The translations under genes were made by a program, and so were the position numbers. A DNA stretch of 38,642 bases from Cytobacillus firmus (lineage in GTDB: Bacteria > Bacillota > Bacilli > Bacillales > Cytobacillaceae): NCBI RefSeq assembly GCF_023715565.1, contig NZ_JAMBOJ010000046.1, positions 1 to 38,642 of the forward strand. Reading direction: 5' to 3'. Position 1 is the stretch's first letter. Every line of letters starts with the position of its first letter. The notes below the pieces were generated by a model that was not told the origin of the DNA, did no database searches, and saw only the letters and a list, made by a program, of their open reading frames with translations. Shown piece by piece: positions 7,828 to 15,872 of this stretch.

Positions 7828-8334
7828 CTATGGTTGTATTATCACCGTGGTGCCATTTGGCACTATTCGTGCTAATTGGAGGACATCCTGGTTATACATT
7901 CGTATACAGCCTTTGGAAACAGATTGGCCAATTGAAGAAGGGTTGTTGGTTCCGTGAATTCCATAGCCGTACTTTGACAGGGAAAGCCACATAACTCCAT
8001 ATGGACCGCCGGGGTTAGGCTCTCTGTTCACAATTACAAACTCTCCGATTGGCGTCTGCGTCAGCATTTTACCTACCGCAATGGGATAGATTTTTTGTAC
8101 GGCACCGTTAGATAAAAGAGTTAAGCTTTTTTTGCCTATTGAAACTAGGATTGTATATGGTATGGAAGCTGGTTCAGGCAGTCCCGGTATTATTATTCGC
8201 TGGCCGGGATAAATCAGCCCTGGATTTACAATGGCAGTATTTGCTGCCAAAAGCTCGCTTAAAGGGCGACGGTAATTTTGGGCAATGACTGACATTGTCT
8301 CACCGGGCTTTACAATATGGTAAATAACAGCCAC
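7828..8334 (-). CDS. ykuD: L,D-transpeptidase YkuD with LysM domain
   Basis: A 168-residue protein matching the family-defining B. subtilis YkuD end to end. An N-terminal LysM domain (about 3-51, [10 protein letters not shown]... to I-I-I-P-G) binds peptidoglycan. The YkuD catalytic domain (about 58-166) holds the active-site motif H127-G-T-N-N-P with S-K-G-C143-I-R145. It should form or exchange peptide cross-links at meso-diaminopimelate in the wall, and B. subtilis YkuD is associated with spores. As in that protein, no signal peptide is visible. The start is unusual: the GTG overlaps the GAGGTGG ribosome binding site, and no better in-frame start exists downstream. Confidence 0.93.
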   Translation of the reverse strand: MAVIYHIVKPGETMSVIAQNYRRPLSELLAANTAIVNPGLIYPGQRIIIPGLPEPASIPYTILVSIGKKSLTLLSNGAVQKIYPIAVGKMLTQTPIGEFVIVNREPNPGGPYGVMWLSLSKYGYGIHGTNNPSSIGQSVSKGCIRMYNQDVLQLARIVPNGTTVIIQP

Positions 8335-8470
8335 CTCTTTTCTGAAAAAGTTTAACGCATTCTAAAGTAGCAGTAAAACCCCCACTGATTGAAGTTTAAC
8401 TTTATTTAAATATATGCATAGGAAATCATCTTGTATCTTATTGCTTAAATTATACGCTGAATGCATCAAC

Positions 8471-8499
8471 AAAAGGAAAGCTATAATGATTAGCTTTCC
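8471..8499 (-). terminator. intrinsic terminator after ykuE
   Basis: On the minus strand a perfect 8-bp stem GGAAAGCT / AGCTTTCC (8492-8499 and 8475-8482) followed by TTTTG. Confidence 0.75.
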
Positions 8500-8501
8500 C
8501 T

Positions 8502-9377
8502 TTACTTGCTACTGTCTGATTGCAGTGTAAACACCGTCAGTTCAGGTCTGGATAAAAAGCGGAAGGGCAGACGGGTTGTCCCAAGCCCTCTGTTTACATA
8601 AAGAGTTAAAGGGTTTTGATTGCCAATTTCATAGAAGCCTTCATAGTATCTTTCAGCATATGGAGGTTTAACTAAGGCTCCAAAAAACGGCAGTTTTATT
8701 TGGCCGCCATGACTATGGCCGCTCAATTGCAGATTTATGGGGAAGGCTGAGGCTGCATCTGCTAAATCTGGTGCGTGGGACAATAAAATGTTATATGATC
8801 CATTGTCCATATTTTTGCTTGCATGCTTTATGTCCGGCCTTCCTAGCATGGCATCGTCAATGCCTATAATCCCGATGCTCCCTCCGGAAAATTCGAGTTT
8901 GCGATTTTCATTCAGCAAAAGAGTAAAGCCGGATTCTTCCATAATGGACTTATAGATATCTGAACCATAGCCCCCGTGATCATGATTCCCATATATAGCA
9001 AACCTGCCTAGAGGTGCCTGAATTCTTTTCAGGAGCGGTGCTATTTGGTCTGCCTTTGGATATTTATTGGGTTCATCCATCAGGTCACCTGTAAAGAAAA
9101 CAATATCAGGCTGTAGGCTGTTTATCTTTTCAATCAATTCTTCCAGCTGTTTCAGGTCATAATGAAATCCCAGGTGGGTGTCGCTGAATTGGATGATTTT
9201 TTTATTATTGAACGCTTGAGGAATTGCGCTGTCAGAAATTTTGCAGTTTGTGATTTCCAGGAGCCTGGGCTCAATATCCCGTGCATAATAATAGCCGCCT
9301 GCACTAATACCAAACACAGCAGCAAAAAAGCCGAGAGCTCTTTTTAAAAAAGATCTTCTGGACACTTTTTTCGCCAT
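8502..9377 (-). CDS. ykuE: Tat-exported metallophosphoesterase YkuE
   Basis: A 291-residue calcineurin-like phosphoesterase. The N-terminus has a twin-arginine signal (S-R-R-S-F-L-K at 6-12, then a hydrophobic stretch 14-28). B. subtilis YkuE is a known Tat substrate that is wall associated. Metal-binding motifs are all present: D66-T-H68, G-D98-L, G-N131-H132-D-H, S-H201-A-P-D and G-H221-S-H223-G-G. The physiological substrate is not established. The ATG at 9377 was chosen over a TTG four codons earlier that has no ribosome binding site, although the site before this ATG (AGGTTGG, about 11 bases away) is also weak. The roughly 200 bp upstream to the fadH operator contain no gene that I can see. 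Confidence 0.93.
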   Translation of the reverse strand: MAKKVSRRSFLKRALGFFAAVFGISAGGYYYARDIEPRLLEITNCKISDSAIPQAFNNKKIIQFSDTHLGFHYDLKQLEELIEKINSLQPDIVFFTGDLMDEPNKYPKADQIAPLLKRIQAPLGRFAIYGNHDHGGYGSDIYKSIMEESGFTLLLNENRKLEFSGGSIGIIGIDDAMLGRPDIKHASKNMDNGSYNILLSHAPDLADAASAFPINLQLSGHSHGGQIKLPFFGALVKPPYAERYYEGFYEIGNQNPLTLYVNRGLGTTRLPFRFLSRPELTVFTLQSDSSK

Positions 9378-9571
9378 TGGGCATACCAACCTATCTTTAA
9401 AAATTTTTCTGGAGTCTGCATGAGACGAGAGTTATAACCTTTTCATACAGTATCTTTAATACTATCAAACTATCCTATTAAAAAGAAGAATTAACTATGC
9501 TTGTTTCTATCCTTCATTTTCATAAATTAATTTATTAATAAATAATAGTTCGAAAATTCTATGTTTAATGG

Positions 9572-9599
9572 TAAAATATAAATGAATGATCATTCATTT
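9572..9599 (+). promoter_or_regulatory. fadH -10 element and 20-bp palindromic operator
   Basis: A -10-like TAAAAT (9572-9577) is followed by a perfect 20-bp palindrome with arms AAATGAATGA / TCATTCATTT (9580-9599), ending 13 bases before the fadH ATG. The TGAATGA/TCATTCA half-sites are those of the Bacillus FadR operator. In the consensus I recall, however, the half-sites are separated by four bases, whereas here they abut. FadR represses fatty acid beta-oxidation genes, including fadH, and is relieved by long-chain acyl-CoA. Confidence 0.65.
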
Positions 9600-9612
9600 T
9601 GGGGGGATTAAG

Positions 9613-10377
9613 ATGAAGAATAAAACAGTCATTGTGACCGGCGGTTCGAGCGGCATGGGCAAATATATGGCAAAGAGGTTTGCTGAAGCCGGTGCCAATG
9701 TGGTGATAACAGGCAGAGACCCGGAACGTTTGGCGGCAGCAAAAGCTGAAATTGAAACATCCAATGGACAAGTTTTAACCATTCAAATGGATGTCCGTGA
9801 GATAGAACATGTTAAACATATGCTAAATGAAACGCTGAGTACATTTGGGCAAGTTGATTTCCTTGTTAATAATGCTGCAGGAAATTTTATATGCCCTGCT
9901 GAGCAGCTGAGTGCTAATGGGTGGAATTCTGTAATTAATATTGTCCTTAACGGAACCTTTTATTGTTCAAGCGAAGTCGGTAAATACTGGATAGAAAAGG
10001 GGATTAAGGGAAGCATAATCAATATGGTGGCTACATATGCATGGGACGCCGGAGCGGGAGTGATACACTCGGCTGCCGCAAAAGCAGGAGTATTATCCAT
10101 GACAAGAACATTGGCTGTCGAATGGGGCAGAAAATATGGTATCAGAGTAAATGCGATAGCTCCAGGTCCAATTGAAAGGACAGGGGGGGCTGACAGGCTG
10201 TGGGAATCAGAGGAAGCAGCAAAAAGGACACTTCAAAGTGTACCGCTTGGCAGGCTTGGAAAGCCGGAGGAAATTGCAGAATTGGCCTTCTTCCTTTTTT
10301 CAGAGCATGCAGGTTATATTAATGGGGAGTGCATCACAATGGATGGTGGCCAGTGGCTGAACCAGTATCCGTTTTAA
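9613..10377 (+). CDS. fadH: 2,4-dienoyl-CoA reductase FadH (YkuF)
   Basis: A 254-residue short-chain dehydrogenase/reductase closely matching B. subtilis FadH. The NADP-binding motif T-G-G-S-S-G-M-G lies at 9-16 and the structural N-N-A-A-G motif near 89-93. It also has N-M-V-A-T-Y-A-W and H-S-A-A-A-K-A-G (active-site region of the DECR group), P-G-P-I-E-R-T-G-G, and the C-terminal D-G-G-Q-W-L-N. It reduces 2,4-dienoyl-CoA so that unsaturated fatty acids can be degraded. The ATG follows GGGGGGATTAAG. In B. subtilis the next gene is fadG; here the neighbour is a convergent lipoprotein gene, so fadH is alone. Confidence 0.94.
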   Translation: MKNKTVIVTGGSSGMGKYMAKRFAEAGANVVITGRDPERLAAAKAEIETSNGQVLTIQMDVREIEHVKHMLNETLSTFGQVDFLVNNAAGNFICPAEQLSANGWNSVINIVLNGTFYCSSEVGKYWIEKGIKGSIINMVATYAWDAGAGVIHSAAAKAGVLSMTRTLAVEWGRKYGIRVNAIAPGPIERTGGADRLWESEEAAKRTLQSVPLGRLGKPEEIAELAFFLFSEHAGYINGECITMDGGQWLNQYPF

Positions 10378-10381
10378 TGTT

Positions 10382-10412
10382 CAAAAGCCGGCTGAAATGT
10401 TTTCAGCCGGCT
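10382..10412 (-). terminator. hairpin between fadH and the C39-like gene
   Basis: A perfect 12-bp stem AGCCGGCTGAAA / TTTCAGCCGGCT with a 3-base loop. The T tract (TTTTG) follows on the minus strand only, so it chiefly terminates the C39-like gene but could also stall fadH transcripts. Confidence 0.8.
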
Positions 10413-10420
10413 GGCATTAT

Positions 10421-11203
10421 CTATTGATAGCTTACAGCTCTTGACTGCAATGCTTTCCAGGAAGAGATAAAGCGTTCTTTTGAAACCTTCACCTGTTTTT
10501 TTCCTGAAAGGGGGTCGTTTAGATAGACATATTGATCATCATATCCTACCAAAACGACTGCATGAAGATCCAATGGTGTTTTAATGGTTTTACCTGAATG
10601 TGTCCATGATTCCCAGCGGTCAGGAAGCCTATAATCTCCTGTCGTCCAGACGACAGCTGGATATCCTTTGGAAACGTGCATAAGAACCGCATCAAAATCC
10701 AGGCCGGTTAAATTAACGGCTCTTCCAGGAAGATATTTATTTACCAATTCTTCAATTGGTTTATCAAAAACTGCGTATCCGGCAGTTCTTCCTGTCATAT
10801 CTCCTACAAAACCTTCTGCTGGGTTACCCCATTTTAAGATATCACCTTTTGAGCGTATCAGCTGATCATTATCTTTTTTTACTGCATGGTACAAATCCAT
10901 CTTTCCGACCTGGACACCTGCATGCTGCAGAACCATTGTCAGGCTGGTTACTTCACATCCATACTTCAATTCCGGATTTTGTCTAATTAGTGGAACATCA
11001 ATGATCACAGATCGTTTATTGACAGCCTTAGCAGGTTCAGTATAACGGACTGTTACTTTCGGCTGGTCATTATTTGCATTAACTGGTAATTGGGCATTCA
11101 GCTCTTTGGAATTCATGTCAGTCTCTTGTACAGGACTGGCCGGTTCTGAATGTCCGCAGCCAAGCAAAGGAATAAGAAGGGATACAAGCAGGAAGTTCCT
11201 CAT
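10421..11203 (-). CDS. C39-like (peptidase_C39_2) lipoprotein
   Basis: A 260-residue exported protein. The N-terminus is a lipoprotein signal (M-R-N-F-L-L-V..., lipobox L-L-G-C16). A low-complexity linker (17-60) leads to a papain-like C39_2 domain (about 65-255). Likely catalytic residues are C83 in Y-G-C-E-V-T-S-L, H214 in D-L-H-A-V-V-L-V-G-Y and D230 in L-N-D-P-L. Members of this family in bacilli are secreted or anchored cysteine-peptidase-like proteins of unknown target. The ATG at 11203 follows AGAGGG and places the signal peptide correctly; the open frame upstream of it is not coding. Confidence 0.88.
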   Translation of the reverse strand: MRNFLLVSLLIPLLGCGHSEPASPVQETDMNSKELNAQLPVNANNDQPKVTVRYTEPAKAVNKRSVIIDVPLIRQNPELKYGCEVTSLTMVLQHAGVQVGKMDLYHAVKKDNDQLIRSKGDILKWGNPAEGFVGDMTGRTAGYAVFDKPIEELVNKYLPGRAVNLTGLDFDAVLMHVSKGYPAVVWTTGDYRLPDRWESWTHSGKTIKTPLDLHAVVLVGYDDQYVYLNDPLSGKKQVKVSKERFISSWKALQSRAVSYQ

Positions 11204-11344
11204 GAAATACCCTCTTTCTTTTGATGTCCTGATATTAGGTTGTGGAGGACAGCACCGCAATATCCTGCTAACCTTTTGCCAAACGTTCTTGTTTTATCAA
11301 GAAGTGGGTTCTATATTTTGAATAGTAAAAGTTTTAAGCGAATA

Positions 11345-11353
11345 TGGTATAAT
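11345..11353 (+). promoter_or_regulatory. extended -10 promoter of ykuI
   Basis: TGGTATAAT (TG at 11345-11346, TATAAT at 11348-11353), about 50 bases before the ykuI start. The -35 is weak, as is common with extended -10 promoters. Confidence 0.6.
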
Positions 11354-11401
11354 AACTCATTAATCGAAGTTTTTACTTTATATATATAGGGAGGCTAGGA
11401 C

Positions 11402-12616
11402 ATGGATGCATTGGATATCTTAACAGATTTGGATAATGTATTTCCCTATTTCCAGCCAATATTCAGTGCAGATGAGCATCGTGTCATTGGTTATGAGGTC
11501 TTAGGCCGGTATAAAGGCTCTGATGGGGTTATCAGTCTGGGGCCATTCTTCCAGGATGAGAATATTCCTGAAGAATTCCGGATTGAGGTTGATTATGAAA
11601 TATTAAAAAGGGCTTTAGGCAAGGCGCAGCATCTTGATAAAGATGTTCTGATTTTTATAAATAGAGATGCTGATTTGCTTATGTATAATGATGCGGAACA
11701 ATTTTTAAATACTCTCCAGGAATATGAAAAAAAAGGCATAAGCCTTGACCGGATTGTATTGGAAATTACCGAAAGGAATTACAAGGGCGATATTGACCAT
11801 CTGGACCATCTTTTAAATTACTACAGGACATATGGAATCAAGTTAGCAATAGATAAACTTGGAAATGAAAGCAGTCATCTCGATCGAATCGGACAATTGG
11901 CTCCTGACATTTTAAAGGTGGACCTGGAGTCCATGAAATCCAATGCATCTACTTATAATTTTAATGATATCCTTTATTCCTTATCCATGCTTGCCAGGAA
12001 AATTGGAGCTAGCCTGCTTTTTGAAAATATTGAAATGGTTTACCAGCTCCAATATGCATGGAAAAATGGCGGCCGTTACTATCAGGGTTATTATTTGCAA
12101 AAACCTGCAGAAAATTTTCCGGACAGAGATATTTTAAAGGAAAAGTTACGAAACGAATGTCACAGGTTTATTGTGCTTGAAAAGAAAAAACTGGAGTCAT
12201 TATATCAGGTTACACTTGAGTTCAATGACAAACTGATTGATTTTGTAAATAAAAATAAAAAAAATAATGTATATGAAGAAACATTGGAGCAGATCGCTCT
12301 TCTTTTGGACGGGGCTGCTTTTCGCCTGTATATCTGCGATGAAGACGGATTTCAGAAGTCTGCGAATTACTTCAAAAGGGATGATGGATGGATTACCCAA
12401 AATGAATATCTTCATAAAAATTGGAGCTGGCGTCCGTATTTCCTTGAAAATATAATGAAAATGCGAATAAATAAAAAGGGGATCCTCTCTGATTTATATA
12501 CCGATATTGAGACAGGTGAAACCATAAGGACTTTTTCGTTCCCTCTTAATGCCAGTGATTACTTATTTGTGGATTTATCGTATGAATATTTATATGAGCA
12601 TGATGGTTTATTATAA
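11402..12616 (+). CDS. ykuI: c-di-GMP-binding EAL domain protein YkuI
   Basis: A 404-residue protein with an N-terminal EAL domain (about 10-250) and a C-terminal PAS/Cache-like domain (about 270-400), the layout and length of B. subtilis YkuI. The signature is E32-V-L rather than EAL, and E121/E124 are kept in L-E-I-T-E. The segment that is normally D-D-F-G-T-G in active phosphodiesterases reads D151-K152-L-G-N-E-S here. B. subtilis YkuI binds c-di-GMP but showed no hydrolysis, so I infer a sensor rather than an enzyme. The ATG follows GGGAGGC. A separate promoter drives the next gene. Confidence 0.93.
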   Translation: MDALDILTDLDNVFPYFQPIFSADEHRVIGYEVLGRYKGSDGVISLGPFFQDENIPEEFRIEVDYEILKRALGKAQHLDKDVLIFINRDADLLMYNDAEQFLNTLQEYEKKGISLDRIVLEITERNYKGDIDHLDHLLNYYRTYGIKLAIDKLGNESSHLDRIGQLAPDILKVDLESMKSNASTYNFNDILYSLSMLARKIGASLLFENIEMVYQLQYAWKNGGRYYQGYYLQKPAENFPDRDILKEKLRNECHRFIVLEKKKLESLYQVTLEFNDKLIDFVNKNKKNNVYEETLEQIALLLDGAAFRLYICDEDGFQKSANYFKRDDGWITQNEYLHKNWSWRPYFLENIMKMRINKKGILSDLYTDIETGETIRTFSFPLNASDYLFVDLSYEYLYEHDGLL

Positions 12617-12628
12617 ACATTAGATTTT

Positions 12629-12679
12629 TGGTATAATCACTCATTATTTGAGGAATTGTAAGTGTAGAACTTTCCTCAA
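12629..12679 (+). promoter_or_regulatory. promoter and leader dyad of the small membrane gene
   Basis: Extended -10 TGGTATAAT (TG at 12629, TATAAT 12632-12637) followed by an 8-bp inverted repeat TTGAGGAA (12648-12655) / TTCCTCAA (12672-12679). The second arm directly abuts the AGGAGAG ribosome binding site, so the hairpin could affect initiation. Confidence 0.5.
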
Positions 12680-12692
12680 GGAGAGATTAACC

Positions 12693-12932
12693 ATGAGCAT
12701 GTACACATTGATCATACTACTGATCGGACTTGGGATACTTGTATATTCCTTAGTTTACACTTTGTTTATTGGAAAAGAACGAAAGGCAGTAAAAGGTAAC
12801 ATCGATTCAGAACTGCCGGATAATGTTCAAAAGCATGCATATATTAGAAATCCTATATTTTTAACTTATGCCATTTGCTTTGGAATCCTACTTGTCATGA
12901 TTATTTATTTTGCACTTACTTGGACTTGGTGA
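12693..12932 (+). CDS. small two-helix membrane protein
   Basis: A 79-residue protein with two predicted membrane segments (about 4-25 and 54-77). They are joined by a charged loop (G-K-E-R-K-A-V-K-G-N-I-D-S-E-L-P-D-N). It starts at ATG 12693 behind AAGGAGAG, with a dedicated promoter and a strong terminator, so it is a genuine monocistronic gene. I do not recognise the family, and nothing in it indicates a biochemical function. Confidence 0.75.
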   Translation: MSMYTLIILLIGLGILVYSLVYTLFIGKERKAVKGNIDSELPDNVQKHAYIRNPIFLTYAICFGILLVMIIYFALTWTW

Positions 12933-12935
12933 AGC

Positions 12936-12959
12936 CCCTCCACTGGAGGGTTTTTTTTT
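12936..12959 (+). terminator. intrinsic terminator after the small membrane gene
   Basis: Stem CCCTCC / GGAGGG with a 3-base loop followed by nine T. Confidence 0.9.
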
Positions 12960-13188
12960 GTGAAAAAAATGGAATTAAGTATTTTACAATATTTACATCC
13001 AAATTACTTTGGGGCTTTTCTATTTGCTGCGTTAATTCTTTGTCAATCCGGGTAGATTCTTAACAAGAAAAGAATTTTTCTGTCAAAATACACAAGAATT
13101 TGGAGAACGAAAGCAAGTATCAGGAAATTTATTTGCTGGTAAAATTGAAGGTACAATCTTAGTGATCGATAAAGAAAGGGAGAGTGGA

Positions 13189-13890
13189 ATGTACAAGCAC
13201 CTAACAGGAATTATTATCACAATTGCAGTCATGATCGCAGCGAATCCTTTTCATACTTATGCGGAGGGAAATACTAATAAAGAAGAGGTATATGAATTCC
13301 TGCAGAATGCTTTTGAAGCCCAGGTTGAGCTTAGCGAAGAAGAGCGAAGCATGAATGAAGTGGAAGAATTGCTTAACCCCTATTTTTTTGAAGAAACTAA
13401 AAATCAGTTTCTGAAAGAAAACCTGATTTCAGAAAAAGGCAAATACTTTACCCTGGGAGGAGATGCAGCCGCATACTACATTCCGTTTTTCACGTATTCA
13501 GATAATACAAAAGTTGTTGAAGAAAACGGTAAAATATATGTGTATGAATATTTTCAGGAAAACCATGAAGGACCGGTTGGCTATGACAGTCATTATGAGG
13601 GGATCTTGCTGGAAGAACAAGGCGGGAATATGAAAGTCGCAAAATTTCTGGGTGAAAATATTCCCGAGAAAATAATAAACAAAGCTGAGGACGGGCAAGA
13701 AGAGGCAAAGCAAACCTCTTTTAAAACTCCTGATACAAATTGGCTAAATATGCCTTCCTATCAATTAGGATTCCTGTTAAATCCATTTGATGCCATGTTT
13801 CGGTCAGGAAGCATCCTTTTAACAGATAATCAAAGTATAATTGGTTTATTTGAACAGCAGGATCTTAACGGACAGCTGGCAGCCAATTAA
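13189..13890 (+). CDS. secreted protein of unknown function (DUF3993-like)
   Basis: A 233-residue protein starting at ATG 13189 behind AAGGGAGAG; nine more codons upstream are open but lack a ribosome binding site. An N-terminal signal peptide (K-H-L-T-G-I-I-I-T-I-A-V-M-I-A-A, likely cleavage after H-T-Y-A) precedes an acidic mature protein. There is no lipobox, no known catalytic motif and no further membrane segment. The pattern resembles the DUF3993 group of Bacillus exported proteins (from memory, unchecked). Monocistronic with a strong terminator. The 230 bp upstream contain no other gene I can see. Confidence 0.75.
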   Translation: MYKHLTGIIITIAVMIAANPFHTYAEGNTNKEEVYEFLQNAFEAQVELSEEERSMNEVEELLNPYFFEETKNQFLKENLISEKGKYFTLGGDAAAYYIPFFTYSDNTKVVEENGKIYVYEYFQENHEGPVGYDSHYEGILLEEQGGNMKVAKFLGENIPEKIINKAEDGQEEAKQTSFKTPDTNWLNMPSYQLGFLLNPFDAMFRSGSILLTDNQSIIGLFEQQDLNGQLAAN

Positions 13891-13892
13891 TA

Positions 13893-13930
13893 GAGCTTAA
13901 AAGCTTAACGGGCTTTTAAGCTCTTTTTTT
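13893..13930 (+). terminator. intrinsic terminator between convergent genes
   Basis: A perfect 12-bp stem GAGCTTAAAAGC (13893-13904) / GCTTTTAAGCTC (13912-13923), followed by seven T on the plus strand. It overlaps the last codons of the facing gene. Confidence 0.9.
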
Positions 13931-14165
13931 ATTCTTTTCCCAGAGCTGATTTTAGTTCTTCCAGCTCAAATCCCCTAATGACGGTGTCCCCGATAACCAC
14001 AGTTGGCGTGGAAAAGGAGTTGTACTGCTTTGTCAGCTCTTTATGTGCAGCGGCATCTTTTTTTATGTCTTTAATTGTATAGGCATATCCATTCTCATTC
14101 AAAAACATCTTTGTGATTTCACAGGGCGGACAATCCGGCTGTGTATATAAAACAATCTCTTTCAA
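13929..14165 (-). CDS. glutaredoxin-family thiol protein
   Basis: A 78-residue single-domain thioredoxin-fold protein. The redox motif C-P-P-C (12-15) follows L-Y-T-Q-P-D. The cis-proline region reads F-S-T-P-T-V-V-I-G-D (about 51-60) and the end F-E-L-E-E-L-K-S-A-L is typical of the small glutaredoxin/NrdH-like group. It probably acts as a cytoplasmic disulfide reductant; its partner is unknown. The TTG start lies ten bases after GGGAGG. It may share a transcript with the upstream MBL gene, 60 bases away on the same strand. Confidence 0.87.
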   Translation of the reverse strand: MKEIVLYTQPDCPPCEITKMFLNENGYAYTIKDIKKDAAAHKELTKQYNSFSTPTVVIGDTVIRGFELEELKSALGKE

Positions 14166-14225
14166 TGTTTGTATCCTCCCGGTCTTTTGTTACTTTATCA
14201 TAAAGCAGGATCATCCAGCAGGCAA

Positions 14226-15176
14226 TCAGTTTACTTTATGCAGGTAATCAATCAATCCCATCGAGCAAACAGAGATATCCAGAGATAGAATCTCATATAC
14301 AGGATGGTCAGATGGTACACCTTTTCCATTTAGGTCTGCTTTTATTTTTTCTTCAAGGATGGCTTGGGCTGCCTGTGTCTGCTGATTTATAGAGCTACCT
14401 CCTGATATTGCAGCTTCACCAGCATCCATGAATATCGTAAGCCAATTTCTTATTTGTACATAGACTTCCTTTGGGTTTGAACTCATGCCGTAATGGCCAA
14501 AGAAAATAAATTCAAGGTCCATTTTTTCGTACATGTCAATGGATTCGAGCATTTTGACTGGACTGAACTGGTTTGGTGAAGTCGAAGGCAGATATAATTC
14601 AATCCCAAGCTCTTTCAACTGCGGATAAAATACACCTGCAGTATCTCCCGTAAACATCCCATTTAAGGCAGGGTGATAGATACTGAAGTGGTGATTGGCG
14701 TGTCCGGGCGAATGGTAAAATTTCAGAGTGCAATTTGGGCCTATTTCAAGATCTTCATTATGTTCTTTAGTGATAATCTTCTCCTCTGGAACAGGCAATA
14801 TTGGATTAAACAGTTCATCGAATTGATCACCATAAACAGCTTTTGCACCTGCAATCAAGCGTGAAGGGTCTGCTAAGTGCCTGGCACCTTTCGGGTGTAC
14901 TATTACCTTTGCGTTTGGACAATGGGTTAATAATGCGCCTGTGCCGCCGGCATGATCAAGATGAATATGTGTCAGGATGATATAATCAACTTCCTCCGGT
15001 GTAAAGTGAAGCTGGTTGAGTCCTTCCAAAATATAGGGGATGGAGGGACTGGCAGAGGTTTCAATCAAAGTGAGCCTTTTTTCTGTTAAAACATATGTAC
15101 CGGTACGTTTTTCCAATGAAAGGTCATAATCATCAATTAAATATAGGTTTTCGGCCAATTTTTCAGGTTTTGCCAA
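14226..15176 (-). CDS. MBL-fold metallo-hydrolase
   Basis: A 316-residue metallo-beta-lactamase-fold protein of the glyoxalase II-like type. Zinc-binding signature T-H-I-H-L-D-H-A-G (about 70-78), then a later H in H-S-P-G-H-A-N-H-H-F and D in F-T-G-D-T-A-G, and the terminal metal His in F-F-G-H-Y-G. The C-terminal 90 residues form a helical extension with no recognised motif. The substrate cannot be inferred. TTG start after AAGGACG, twelve bases away, a rather long spacing. Transcribed divergently from ykuJ. Confidence 0.85.
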   Translation of the reverse strand: MAKPEKLAENLYLIDDYDLSLEKRTGTYVLTEKRLTLIETSASPSIPYILEGLNQLHFTPEEVDYIILTHIHLDHAGGTGALLTHCPNAKVIVHPKGARHLADPSRLIAGAKAVYGDQFDELFNPILPVPEEKIITKEHNEDLEIGPNCTLKFYHSPGHANHHFSIYHPALNGMFTGDTAGVFYPQLKELGIELYLPSTSPNQFSPVKMLESIDMYEKMDLEFIFFGHYGMSSNPKEVYVQIRNWLTIFMDAGEAAISGGSSINQQTQAAQAILEEKIKADLNGKGVPSDHPVYEILSLDISVCSMGLIDYLHKVN

Positions 15177-15222
15177 AAAAAATCACGTCCTTTATAAAGC
15201 TTTTACTTGTACAAACACCTTA

Positions 15223-15246
15223 CAATATTTTATTCTGTTAATATTG
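15223..15246. promoter_or_regulatory. dyad in the divergent MBL/ykuJ region
   Basis: Inverted repeat CAATATT (15223-15229) / AATATTG (15240-15246) with a 10-base gap, between two divergent genes. A possible ykuJ promoter (TTGAAT 15265-15270, 18-bp spacer, TAGGAT 15289-15294) lies beside it. Confidence 0.3.
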
Positions 15247-15361
15247 GTATGTAAAGCATCGTGCTTGAATATTCTGAATTTATTTCGTTAGGATAGAAAC
15301 ATACCAAAAGAGAAACCTAAATGTGAATTCTGGGTTTTGTTTTGGAAAGGAGAGAGAGAGC

Positions 15362-15598
15362 ATGTCACAGCTTCAAGGTATATTAACACGCTTAAAAAGC
15401 TTACAGGAACAAGCAACAGGCGGAGAGCCTATGCAGAGATTTTTCGAGGTGAATGGTGAAAGAAAATGCCAGGTAACTTTTCATCCGAAAAATGAAACAT
15501 TTGAGCTGGAAGTATATAACGATAAAGAAAAGCCAAAAAGATATCAATTCGACAACATTGATATGATCACAATCGAAATTTTCGATTTGATTCAATAA
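15362..15598 (+). CDS. ykuJ: YkuJ family protein
   Basis: A 78-residue protein of the small YkuJ family, which has a known fold but no known function. It matches the B. subtilis protein in M-S-Q-L at the N-terminus, E-P-M-Q-R-(F/Y)-F-E-V-N-G-E and the C-terminal F-D-N-I-D-M. The ATG at 15362 follows GGAAAGGAGAG; an earlier in-frame ATG (15323) has no ribosome binding site. Followed by a terminator, so probably monocistronic. It keeps its relative position in the yku series, next to darB (ykuL). Confidence 0.92.
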   Translation: MSQLQGILTRLKSLQEQATGGEPMQRFFEVNGERKCQVTFHPKNETFELEVYNDKEKPKRYQFDNIDMITIEIFDLIQ

Positions 15599-15613
15599 TT
15601 CACCACATACATA

Positions 15614-15634
15614 AGGGGCCTTTTGGCCTCTTTT
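15614..15634 (+). terminator. intrinsic terminator after ykuJ
   Basis: Seven base pairs (AGGGGCC / GGCCTCT, one G-U) with loop TTTT, then a short T run. Confidence 0.7.
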
Positions 15635-15674
15635 CTTATATGTTCCTTTATAAATCAATTGCCAGAGGTGTGAA

Positions 15675-15818
15675 ATGTATTACTTTCTCATAATTATGCT
15701 GTTTTTTACTGTTCTGCTTTTGCTTGCAGATTTAATTAATACAAAAAAAGAAGTAATAAGAATTAGGGAAATTATGGAAGATATGAAAGAAATTTTAAAA
15801 GACAATAAAGGCTCGTAA
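15675..15818 (+). CDS. small single-pass membrane protein
   Basis: A 47-residue frame with GAGGTG five bases before its ATG. One hydrophobic segment (about 3-20) is followed by a strongly charged, helical tail (T-K-K-E-V-I-R-I-R-E-I-M-E-D-M-K-E-I-L-K). This is a single-pass anchor with a possible coiled-coil tail facing the cytoplasm. It lies between ykuJ and the zinc-ribbon gene, where B. subtilis has ykuK and abbA. It resembles neither. No known name. Confidence 0.6.
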   Translation: MYYFLIIMLFFTVLLLLADLINTKKEVIRIREIMEDMKEILKDNKGS

Positions 15819-15872
15819 CCTTAGGTATTGAGAACAATAAGCTGTATATTATCTAAGTTGAGGTGAAGCCGA

